From assembly GCA_035715725.1 (NCBI GenBank), contig DASTKT010000187.1, positions 1-14,636 on the forward strand: DNA of 14,636 bases, read 5' to 3'. Source of the stretch: JADGGV01 sp035715725 (GTDB taxonomy: Bacteria; Gemmatimonadota; Gemmatimonadetes; Longimicrobiales; RSA9). Position numbers and translations under genes: made by a program. This document shows, piece by piece, positions 1-6,343 of the stretch. Every line of letters begins with the position of its first letter. The stretch's first letter is position 1. The notes below the pieces were generated by a model. It had not been told where the DNA came from. It made no database searches and saw nothing but the letters and a program-made list of their open reading frames with translations.

Positions 1-70
1 CGCTGGACGGCGTACCCGGGCGGGATGATGCGGGTCCGGCCCGACCGCGGCCGCGCCCCGCACGGGGAGG

Positions 71-907
71 CTACGGCGTGCGGAACACGACCGGGAGCTC
101 GATCCAGGCGGGCGCACGCCGGTCGGGCCCCGGCGCGGGCGTGAACGTCGTCGCCTCGAGGACCTTCAGCGCGGCCGCGTCGAGGGCCGCGTGGCCGCTC
201 GACTTCGCGACCCGGCTCGCGAGCACGCGCCCCGTCCCGTCCACGAGCGCGCGAACCACGACTGTCCCGCCGATCCCGGCCTCGCGGAGGCGCGGCGGGT
301 ACAGCCGGCGGACGGCCCGCTCCAGCTCGGCCGGATCGCGGGGCCGTGGCGCCAGTGCCTCGGGCGGCGCGCTCGCGGTCCGCGGCGCGCGCGTGACGCC
401 CGGCGCGCTCCCGGCTCGCGGCGATGACTCGGCGGCCGGCACAGACCTGGTCCGCGGCGCCGGCACGGCCGGCGCCTGCGCGCTCCGCGCGGACCCGGCC
501 GCGGGTGCCGTCCGGCCGCCGCGATCCTCCTCCGCCGCGAACCGCCCCAACACCAGTCCGACCACCAGGCTCGCCGTGCCCGCCAGGATGATGACGAAGC
601 TCGCGATCCACGCGGCGGTGTGCAGCCGGTCGGGGTCCGCCAGGAGCGCCCACCGGGAGGAACGCGACGCCTCGGCCGCCGCCTTCCCGGCCAGCTCCTC
701 GAACGGCGGCACGACGAGCCGCCGCGGCCCCGAGCGGCCGAGCAGCCCGTGGATCCGGTCGTGGAGCTCCTCCTGCGCCTCCAGCCGCGCCCGGCACTCC
801 GCGCACGCCGCCAGGTGCAGCTCGACCGCGTCGGCTCCCTCCGGATCCTCCGCGTCCAGCTCCCCATCCAGGAGCGCATGCAGTTGCCCGTCATCCACGT
901 GCAGCAC
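71..907 (-). CDS. Anti-sigma factor (zinc-finger type) fused to a TonB C-terminal domain
   Basis: Predicted membrane anti-sigma factor of 278 residues. The N-terminus carries a zf-HC2/ZAS-type motif, H31-x3-C35-x2-C38, after an opening segment DDGQLHALLDGEL typical of such domains. A single hydrophobic span lies at about 97-121. A long Ala/Pro/Arg-rich linker (about 125-195) follows, then a TonB_C-like domain (about 195-276) with YPP, SSGH, FTPA and WIELPV. Family knowledge places the zinc finger in the cytoplasm, holding the ECF sigma factor, and the C-terminus in the periplasm. The C-terminal domain matches that of the tonB gene two genes upstream (40 of 73 residues, no gaps). I chose the GTG at 907 because GGAGGAG lies 4 nt before it and the frame opens with MLHVDDGQLH; the in-frame GTG at 898 is possible. 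It overlaps the sigma-factor gene by 17 bp, so translation is probably coupled. Direct TonB-type signalling by the periplasmic domain is inference. Confidence 0.85.
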   Translation of the reverse strand: MLHVDDGQLHALLDGELDAEDPEGADAVELHLAACAECRARLEAQEELHDRIHGLLGRSGPRRLVVPPFEELAGKAAAEASRSSRWALLADPDRLHTAAWIASFVIILAGTASLVVGLVLGRFAAEEDRGGRTAPAAGSARSAQAPAVPAPRTRSVPAAESSPRAGSAPGVTRAPRTASAPPEALAPRPRDPAELERAVRRLYPPRLREAGIGGTVVVRALVDGTGRVLASRVAKSSGHAALDAAALKVLEATTFTPAPGPDRRAPAWIELPVVFRTP

Positions 908-1400
908 GCGTCTCCTCCAGCGCGGAACAGGCCGCCGCGAGCCGCTGCCGGGCACGCGCCAGCGTCGTCCCCATCGCGCCGGGAGCCAGACCGAGCTGCG
1001 CCGCGATCTCGCGGTAGCTCAGTCCGGCTTCCCGGAGCAGCAGGGCGTCACGGTCCCGCTCGCTCAACCGGGCCAGCGCGCGGCGCAGGACCTCGTCCTC
1101 CTCGTCCTGCTCGATCCCCCGGGAGCCTTCCGGCGGCACCGCCCCCTCGGCGGCCACCTCCCGCTCCAGCAGCGCCAGGTGCCGCTTCCGCCGCGCGGCG
1201 CGGCGCGCCTCGTCCCGCGCCAGGTTCCCGGCGACGCGGTAGAGCCAGGCGCGCGGATCGTCCGGCGCCTGGCTCAGTGCGCGAAGGAATGTCTCCTGCG
1301 CCAGCTCCTGCGCCCGGTCGGAGTCCCACACCTTCCGGTACAGGAAGCGGACGAGCGCCGGATAGCTCGCGCGATAGACGGCCGCCCAATCGACGTTCAC
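891..1400 (-). CDS. ECF-family RNA polymerase sigma factor
   Basis: Sigma-70 family, extracytoplasmic function (ECF) type, 169 residues, a usual length for the family. Region 2 lies at about 7-75 and includes DRAQELAQETFLRAL (region 2.1/2.2-like) and AWLYRVAGNLARDEARR (2.3/2.4-like). An acidic linker (about 83-104) follows, then region 4 at about 105-157 with a helix-turn-helix, LSYREIAAQLGLAPGAMGTTLARARQRL in outline, which would read the -35 element. There is no region 3. The start is GTG at 1400; the upstream CTCTGCCCCG gives no clear ribosome binding site, so translation may depend on coupling to tonB, 40 bp upstream. The next gene is a zinc-finger anti-sigma factor overlapping by 17 bp, the classic sigma/anti-sigma pair. 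The target regulon cannot be told from the sequence. Confidence 0.93.
   Translation of the reverse strand: MNVDWAAVYRASYPALVRFLYRKVWDSDRAQELAQETFLRALSQAPDDPRAWLYRVAGNLARDEARRAARRKRHLALLEREVAAEGAVPPEGSRGIEQDEEDEVLRRALARLSERDRDALLLREAGLSYREIAAQLGLAPGAMGTTLARARQRLAAACSALEETRAARG
912..918 (-). promoter_or_regulatory. Ribosome binding site for the anti-sigma gene
   Basis: The minus strand reads GGAGGAG inside the last codons of the sigma-factor gene, 4 nt before GTG at 907 and 13 nt before GTG at 898. The short spacing equals that seen before the GH10 and universal stress genes in this window, which favours the start at 907. Confidence 0.55.
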
Positions 1401-1440
1401 CGGGGCAGAGTAGCCGCCGCCGAGGCGACGGACCAGTCTC

Positions 1441-2217
1441 CTACCTCGCCGTGAACAGGACCGGCAGCTCGATCCAGACCTTGACCCGCTGGTCCCGGTT
1501 CAGCGCCGGAGTGAAGCGCATCAGGTTGCCGACGTCGAGCGCCGCGCGGTCGAGCGTGTCGTGCCCGCTCGAGGCCTTGAGCTGGGTCTTGACGACCCGG
1601 CCGTCCTCGTCGATCAGGAACCAGACGACCGCCGTGCCGCCGACGCCCGCGTCGCGCAGCAGCGGCGGGTAGAAGCGCTCGAGCGCCCGCGCGACCTCCG
1701 CGCGGTTCTTCAGCTCCGGGCGCACCGTGAACGGCGTGAAGACCGGCGCCGTCTCGACATCCTCGACGGTCACGGGCCGCTCCGGCGCCCGGCCGTCGCC
1801 CCGCCCGCCCTCGGATCCGAGCCCCGAGTAATCCATCTCGCGGGTGATCGGACCGGTCGACGGCGGCGGGATCTCCGGCGGCACGATGGTCGGCGGCACC
1901 AGCGTCTGGTGGCCGAACGGCACCTCCGCGACCTTCGGCGGCACCGGCACGTCCGGCGGCGGCGGGGGCGGCAGCGGCGCGGGCGGCGCCGGCTCCCGCT
2001 CGACCGGGAGCACGACGAAGGGGTCCTCCGGCTCTTCCACCGGCTTCCCCACCGCGAGCGTCGCCCAGACCAGCCCGGCGACGAGCGCGCCGTGGAACGC
2101 CACCGACGTGACCAGCGCCGCGGTCGCCGACTTTCGCTCCCTCGGCGACCGGCTCGCCAGGAGCGTCGCGCAGGGGACGCGCTCCACCGTGGCTTCGCCT
2201 GCATTCCTGGCATCCAT
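1441..2217 (-). CDS. TonB family energy-transducing protein
   Basis: TonB-like protein of 258 residues. It has a short basic cytoplasmic N-terminus (SPRERKS), a signal-anchor helix at about 31-56, a proline-rich periplasmic spacer (about 70-125, with a run of seven prolines), and a TonB_C domain at about 175-256 containing FYPPLLRDAGVGGT, SSGH, FTPALN and WIELPVLF. TonB couples the inner-membrane proton gradient (through ExbB/ExbD, not in this window) to TonB-dependent outer-membrane receptors such as the SusC protein at the other end of the window. The start ATG at 2217 has an upstream GGCAGGTCAGG; an upstream in-frame start at 2265 would add 16 residues that do not look like TonB and would lie inside a hairpin-bearing leader. 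It is the first gene of an operon with the sigma and anti-sigma genes. Its C-terminal domain is a paralogue of the one on the anti-sigma factor. Confidence 0.9.
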   Translation of the reverse strand: MDARNAGEATVERVPCATLLASRSPRERKSATAALVTSVAFHGALVAGLVWATLAVGKPVEEPEDPFVVLPVEREPAPPAPLPPPPPPDVPVPPKVAEVPFGHQTLVPPTIVPPEIPPPSTGPITREMDYSGLGSEGGRGDGRAPERPVTVEDVETAPVFTPFTVRPELKNRAEVARALERFYPPLLRDAGVGGTAVVWFLIDEDGRVVKTQLKASSGHDTLDRAALDVGNLMRFTPALNRDQRVKVWIELPVLFTAR

Positions 2218-2250
2218 CGCCTGACCTGCCTTTCGCTGGCGTGAGCTCGT

Positions 2251-2276
2251 GCGGCCCCGCACCATCGCGGGGCCGC
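2251..2276 (-). promoter_or_regulatory. Strong inverted repeat in the tonB operon leader
   Basis: GCGGCCCCGC (2251-2260) and GCGGGGCCGC (2267-2276) form a perfect 10-bp inverted repeat around a 6-nt loop, all G/C. It lies 34-59 bp upstream of the tonB start and would fold in the mRNA leader if transcription starts further upstream. No T-run follows on the minus strand, so it does not look like an intrinsic terminator. It could be an mRNA 5' stability element, a translation control structure, or a protein operator. Confidence 0.5.
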
Positions 2277-2502
2277 GGTCGACAAGCGCGAGCAGGACCT
2301 CGGGCGCCCTTCGGTCGTGGCTCTATACCTGTTGACGAACGAGAGGGAGAATCGTGCACATCGGCGGGAAAGTCGGGACGCCGCGGGCGACGAGTGCCGC
2401 GAAGATCGGGGCGCCGTTCGCCGCCCGATGCCCGCCCGCGCTCCGGCTCGGGAGCTCCGTTCCCGTGCGGTATCCGCTCCGAGCCGGGCCCCGGGGATCG
2501 TC

Positions 2503-2579
2503 GCGGATCCCTAACTCGCGGCTTGCCTTAGTTAGGGATCCGCATTAAACCTAACTATGGAAGCGCGCTAGTTAGGTTT
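2503..2579. repeat. Phased array of four CCTAACT/AGTTAGG repeats (putative operators)
   Basis: CCTAACT occurs at 2510-2516 and 2550-2556, and its reverse complement AGTTAGG at 2530-2536 and 2570-2576. The four copies alternate in orientation and start exactly 20 bp apart. Copies 1-2 sit in a perfect 14-bp inverted repeat, GCGGATCCCTAACT / AGTTAGGGATCCGC (2503-2516, 2530-2543, 13-nt spacer). Copies 3-4 sit in a perfect 11-bp inverted repeat, AAACCTAACTA / TAGTTAGGTTT (2547-2557, 2569-2579, 11-nt spacer). The array ends 20 bp before the fic start codon. Regular two-turn spacing puts all copies on one DNA face, as expected for cooperative binding by a dimeric regulator. The winged-helix end of the Fic protein is the nearest candidate binder; that is inference. 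Confidence 0.75.
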
Positions 2580-2599
2580 CCTCATGTGGGGGATACGGG

Positions 2600-3802
2600 A
2601 TGCCAGGCCACCGGATTTCCTTGATCTGGCCACACGATCCGACGGTGAACGCCGCGCCGAAGTACCGTCGGGCGTGCCGGTACGAGGCGTTCATCCCGGA
2701 CCCTCTGGTGGGGCAGAGTCTGCGGCTGGGAGCCGACGCCGCCGGTGTCGTCTCGGATGCCGAGGCGGCGATCCACGAGCTGAACGCGAGCGCCCGGCCG
2801 GCGCTCGCGCCGCTCGCTCGACTCCTGCTACGCACGGAGTCGATCGCTTCGTCCAAGGTGGAGGGGATGCAGCTCGGCGTGCGTGAGCTGGCACGGGCGG
2901 AGGCGCGGCTGGATTCCGGTGGCCGAGCCGGCCCGGCCGCGCTGGAGATCCTGGCGAACGTCGATGCGATGCAGCTTGCGATCGACGAGGCGGAGAGCGT
3001 CGAGCGTTTTTCCGTGGCGGAGATCCTCGCGATCCACGGGAGACTCATGGAGCACGCGCCGAATGCGCATGTAGCCGGACGGATCCGAACGGTCCAGAAC
3101 TGGATTGGCGGGAACGACCACAACCCGTGCGGCGCGGATTTCGTTCCGCCGCCGCCGGAGCACGTGGACCGGCTGCTCGCGGATCTGTGCGAGGCGGTCA
3201 ACGACGATACTCTACCTCCGCTCGCGCAGGCGGCGCTGGTCCATGCGCAGTTCGAGACGATCCACCCGTTCGACGACGGCAATGGCCGGACCGGTCGGGC
3301 GCTGATCCATGTCATCCTGCATCGACGGGGTGTCGCGCCCGCTTACGTTCCTCCGATCAGCGTGGTCCTGGCGAAGGCGCGGGACCGCTATATCCGGGGC
3401 CTGACCGCATTCCGGGAGGATGGGGTAGACGCCTGGATCGAGCATTTCGCGGGGGCGGCGGCCACCGCGGCCCGGCTGGCATCGGCGTACCTGGACGCCG
3501 TGCGGGAGCTGGCCGCGAGCTGGCGCGCCCGGGTGCGCGAGCTGCCGGGCGCTCCGCGCGCCGACGCCGCCGCGTGGGCCATCATCGACGTCCTTCCGGC
3601 GCACCCGACGATCACCGCACCCGTCGCCTCGGCCGCGACGGGACGTTCCAAGCCGCAGACGTACCAGGCGCTGGAGACGCTCGAGCGTGCCGGAGTGCTC
3701 GTGCCGCTCTCGGAAAACCGACGGAATCGATCATGGGAAGCGGCAGGGCTCCTCGATCTTCTGGCCGGCCTGGAGTCCGGGGAGCGGCCTGCGCGGAACT
3801 AG
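2600..3802 (+). CDS. Fic family protein, class II, with C-terminal winged helix (putative AMP-transferase)
   Basis: Fic-domain protein of 400 residues. A Fic_N-type region opens with YEAFIPDPL (29-36). The inhibitory-helix motif [S/T]xxxE[G/N] is present as S84-x3-E88-G89, N-terminal to the core, which defines class II. The flap is near RIRTVQNWIGG (161-171). The catalytic motif HPFDDGNGRTGR spans 222-233 and is intact (H222 plus the DGNGR loop). A winged-helix-like segment follows at about 322-385 (TGRSKPQTYQALETLERAG). Known members transfer AMP from ATP to protein hydroxyl groups and are held inactive by the inhibitory Glu. The ATG at 2600 was chosen because Fic_N begins soon after; GTGGGGG upstream is a modest ribosome binding site. 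The gene is preceded by a striking repeat array and followed after 9 bp by a universal stress gene. Its third codon positions look less extreme in G/C than the neighbours, which hints at transfer. No separate antitoxin gene is visible. Confidence 0.92.
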   Translation: MPGHRISLIWPHDPTVNAAPKYRRACRYEAFIPDPLVGQSLRLGADAAGVVSDAEAAIHELNASARPALAPLARLLLRTESIASSKVEGMQLGVRELARAEARLDSGGRAGPAALEILANVDAMQLAIDEAESVERFSVAEILAIHGRLMEHAPNAHVAGRIRTVQNWIGGNDHNPCGADFVPPPPEHVDRLLADLCEAVNDDTLPPLAQAALVHAQFETIHPFDDGNGRTGRALIHVILHRRGVAPAYVPPISVVLAKARDRYIRGLTAFREDGVDAWIEHFAGAAATAARLASAYLDAVRELAASWRARVRELPGAPRADAAAWAIIDVLPAHPTITAPVASAATGRSKPQTYQALETLERAGVLVPLSENRRNRSWEAAGLLDLLAGLESGERPARN

Positions 3803-3811
3803 GGAGGGCGC

Positions 3812-4744
3812 ATGCTCCACACGATCGTCGTCCCGCTGGACGGCTCGGCCGCGAGCGAAGCCGCGCTGCCGTACGCGGCGGCCATTGGCCGTGCCGCCGG
3901 AGCCGCCCTCGAGGTCGTTCACGTGCACGTCCCGTGGCTCCCCGAGGCGGGGTTCGCGGAGGCGGCCTCGCCCTCGCTCCGGCCGCCGGAGGTGCCGGAG
4001 GCCGGCCTGCCCCACCCGACCGCCACCGAGAAGCGCCGGTGGATCGAGGAGCTGGCCCGGCGCGTCGCGGAGCGGACCGGCGTCGCGGCGTCCGCGCGCC
4101 TCCTCGAGGGGCCGCTGGTGCCGACGCTCCGGCTCCACATCGAGGAATCCGGCGCCGATCTGCTCGTCATGACGACACGCGGCCAGGGCGCCGGCGGCCC
4201 GACCTGGCTCGGCTCCGTCGCGCAGTCGTTCGCCCGGGGCGCGAGCGTGCCGCTCCTGCTCGTGCCGCTGCCGCCCGGCGAGCCCGAGCCATGGCGAGAG
4301 CCGCGGGTGCGACGCATCCTCGTCGCGCTCGACGGCTCCCCACCCTCCGAGCGGGTGCTCGGCCCGGCCCAGGACGTCGCCGCCGCGCTCCGGGCCCGCC
4401 TCCGCCTCCTGCTCGTGCTCCCCCCGGATTCCGATCCGGCGGCGCGGCGGGCGGCCGAATCCTACCTGGCGGCCACCGCCGCGAAGCTCTCCGACACCGC
4501 GGGCACGCCGGCGCTGGAGATCGCCGTGCACGAGCAGCCGGCGGCGGCGATCCTCGAGGAGGTGCGCCGCCATTCGATCGACCTCGTCGCCGTGGCGTCC
4601 CATGGAGAGAGCGGGATCTCGAGGATGCTGCTGGGCGGCCCCGCCCAGGAGATGCTGCGCGGCGCGGAGGCGCCGCTGCTGCTCGTGCGGGCGACGGCGG
4701 CGGAGCCCGGCGGCGGGGAGCCGGCAGACCGCGCCGGAGCGTGA
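3812..4744 (+). CDS. Universal stress protein with two tandem UspA domains
   Basis: Tandem UspA protein of 310 residues, cytoplasmic, with no signal peptide. Domain 1 (about 1-152) starts TIVVPLDGSAASEAALPYA and ends in the nucleotide-binding stretch TTRG (121-124)-x9-G134-S135, then VPLLLVPL. Domain 2 (about 167-293) starts RILVALDGSPPSERVL and ends SHG265-x9-G275-G276, APLLLV. In ATP-binding relatives such as MJ0577 the motif is Gx2Gx9G(S/T); domain 1 keeps its G(S/T) end while domain 2 has GG, so domain 2 may bind nucleotide poorly. UspA proteins act in stress survival, often through ATP binding. The gene starts 9 bp after the fic stop codon and its ribosome binding site (AGGGAGG, 3801-3807) overlaps that stop, so it is co-transcribed with fic and probably translationally coupled to it. 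The partner and the stress involved cannot be read from the sequence. Confidence 0.93.
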   Translation: MLHTIVVPLDGSAASEAALPYAAAIGRAAGAALEVVHVHVPWLPEAGFAEAASPSLRPPEVPEAGLPHPTATEKRRWIEELARRVAERTGVAASARLLEGPLVPTLRLHIEESGADLLVMTTRGQGAGGPTWLGSVAQSFARGASVPLLLVPLPPGEPEPWREPRVRRILVALDGSPPSERVLGPAQDVAAALRARLRLLLVLPPDSDPAARRAAESYLAATAAKLSDTAGTPALEIAVHEQPAAAILEEVRRHSIDLVAVASHGESGISRMLLGGPAQEMLRGAEAPLLLVRATAAEPGGGEPADRAGA

Positions 4745-4859
4745 TCCGCTCGCCGGGCGCGAGGGTCCCCGAGAGGAGGTCGTGGGGACGCCGGCTCGAG
4801 GGCTGGCGCTACACCGGCGGGATGGGACCCGGAGTGGCGCCCCGACGGGTCAGGGCGCC
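4745..4859. other. Convergent gene end with weak stem-loops
   Basis: The universal stress gene (plus) and the phospholipase D-type gene (minus) converge here. GTCCCC/GGGGAC (4765-4770 and 4784-4789) and GGCGCCC/GGGCGCC (4836-4842 and 4853-4859) could form short stems; the second overlaps the stop codon of the minus-strand gene. Neither has a T-run, so a shared terminator is only a weak possibility. Confidence 0.2.
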
Positions 4860-6343
4860 GGAGCGTCCGGCCCGGCCGTGACCGCACCGGCTCGGGCGCG
4901 CCTCGCGCGGCGCAGCGTGTAGGCCCTGGCGAGCAGCGTGCCGCCGATCCAGAGGCCGAGGATGGCCAGCGGGATGGTGAGGACGCGCGGCCAGAGCACG
5001 GCCACGGCGGCGAGCGCGAGGAGAACGACGCCGGCGGCGGCCACGACCGTCGCCTCCGCCGGCGCGAGCACGCGCCGATCCCCGATCGCGGCGCCGACGG
5101 TGTTCCCGATCCGGAGCGCCCCCGCGGCCGCCCGCCCCGCGCTCCCGCCGGCCGGGGCGGTGGCGGGGCGGCGCCGTTCTCCGCGCCGGCCGAGCCGGTC
5201 GACCAGCCGGCGGCCGGGGACGAGCACGAGCTCCGTCGTGTTCTCCAGGTCCTCCAGGTACGTCCGCTCCATCTCCTCCGCGAAGCGCGCGTCCTCGACG
5301 ACCGCGTCCAGCTCGTGGTTCCCCAGCCAGCTCGCGAGGTTCAGGTTGCTCGAGCCGACGCGCGCCCACCGCCCGTCCGCCACGGCCGTCTTCGCGTGCA
5401 TCATCGGCCCTTTCCACTCGAACACGCGGACGCCGGCCTCCAGCAGCGGCCGGAAGCCGGCCTGGGACAGCGGCCGCAGCAGCGGGATGTCGCTCGAGCC
5501 GGGGACGAGGAGGCGGACGTCCACGCCGTCGCGCGCGGCGGCCCGCAGCGCCTGGACGTAGGGGGGAATGCCGGCGAAGTACGCGTCCGAGAGCCAGAGC
5601 CGCTGGCGCGCCGCGGCCGCGACGAGCTGGTCGAGCCGCAGCAATCCCGTGGTCCCGGGCGTGCTCGCGACGACGCGGAGCGCCGTATCGCCGGCGGCGG
5701 GCATCGCCTCCCGCGGCATGCGCTCCCCGGCGGGGAGCGGCGGCCCGATCGCCGACCACACCTCGGCGAAGGCGGCCTCGACGTCCGCCACGGCCGGACC
5801 CCGGATCTCCACGCCCGTGTCGCGCCAGGGCTCGATGCCGCGCGCCGGGTCGCCCGCCCACGCGCGGCCGACGCAGAGCCCGGTCACGAAACCGACGCGG
5901 CCGTCCACCGAGAGCATCTTGCGATGGTCGCGGTGCACCCAGCCGAACGGGCTGACGAGCCGCGGCGGGTTGTAGCACCGCACCTCCACGCCGCCGTCCC
6001 GGAGCCGCCGCCAGAAGCGCCGCGACGTCTTCCCCAGCGCGCCCAGCCAATCGTAGACGAGCCGCACCCGGACGCCCTCGCCCGCCCTGGCGACGAGGGC
6101 GTCCGCGAACGTCTCCCCGATGTCGTCGTCGTGGATGATGTAGCTCTCGAAGTAGATGTAGCGCTCGGCCCCGCGGATGGCCTCGAGCCACGGCGGGTAG
6201 TTCTCGGCGGCGTCCCGCAGCAGACGCACGGCGTTGCCGCCCACGAGCGGCGCGCCCGCCGTCCGGTCGAAGGCGTGCTCGATGAGCTGCCAGGCGCGGG
6301 CAGCGACGCGCGTGGTCGAAGGAGCGGGGTGGGACGCTTTCAT
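4850..6343 (-). CDS. Cardiolipin synthase-like phospholipase D family protein with C-terminal membrane segments
   Basis: Phospholipase D superfamily protein of 497 residues with two HxKx4D motifs: H140-R-K142-x4-D147 in the first half and H316-A-K318-x4-D323 followed by GSSNLN (330-335) in the second. Two such half-sites form one active centre in cardiolipin synthases, which join two phosphatidylglycerols into cardiolipin at the inner membrane. Other typical stretches are IYFESYIIHDDDIG (63-76) and GNHELDAVVED (341-351). The usual N-terminal transmembrane pair of ClsA is absent. Instead, two hydrophobic helices lie near the C-terminus (about 429-450 and 456-475), ending in an Arg-rich tail. 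The start ATG at 6343 has CGAGGATCGTGA just upstream. The gene stands alone: 290 bp separate it from the gntR gene upstream, and the plus-strand stress operon converges on it. A non-cardiolipin phosphatidyltransferase role is possible. Confidence 0.88.
   Translation of the reverse strand: MKASHPAPSTTRVAARAWQLIEHAFDRTAGAPLVGGNAVRLLRDAAENYPPWLEAIRGAERYIYFESYIIHDDDIGETFADALVARAGEGVRVRLVYDWLGALGKTSRRFWRRLRDGGVEVRCYNPPRLVSPFGWVHRDHRKMLSVDGRVGFVTGLCVGRAWAGDPARGIEPWRDTGVEIRGPAVADVEAAFAEVWSAIGPPLPAGERMPREAMPAAGDTALRVVASTPGTTGLLRLDQLVAAAARQRLWLSDAYFAGIPPYVQALRAAARDGVDVRLLVPGSSDIPLLRPLSQAGFRPLLEAGVRVFEWKGPMMHAKTAVADGRWARVGSSNLNLASWLGNHELDAVVEDARFAEEMERTYLEDLENTTELVLVPGRRLVDRLGRRGERRRPATAPAGGSAGRAAAGALRIGNTVGAAIGDRRVLAPAEATVVAAAGVVLLALAAVAVLWPRVLTIPLAILGLWIGGTLLARAYTLRRARRARAGAVTAGPDAPAP

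Larger units (their letters stand above)
2218..2599. promoter_or_regulatory. Divergent intergenic regulatory region between tonB operon and fic
   Basis: About 380 bp without a convincing gene separates the two divergent operons. On the tonB side there is a leader hairpin (2251-2276) and a possible -10 element, TATAGA, reading on the minus strand at 2327-2322, without a good -35. On the fic side lies the phased repeat array at 2503-2579. The middle (about 2360-2500) is plain GC-rich sequence in which I recognise nothing. On the plus strand TTGCCT (2523-2528) could be a -35 and TAACTA (2552-2557) a -10 with a long spacer; both would overlap the repeats. These promoter calls are weak. Confidence 0.4.

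Noticed and set aside
56..67. CCCCG-CA-CGGGG as a terminator just after the anti-sigma stop
   Set aside because: A 2-nt loop is too tight, the stem is only 5 bp and there is no T-run. I see nothing else in positions 1-70.
2332..2360. TTGACG (2332-2337) as a -35 element on the plus strand
   Set aside because: At 17 bp spacing the -10 would be TGCACA, which is poor, and the position is about 240 bp before fic, upstream of the repeat array.
3127..4881. A 584-codon plus-strand frame running through fic and the universal stress gene
   Set aside because: It crosses two well-supported genes in another frame and has an Arg/Gly/Pro-rich shadow translation.
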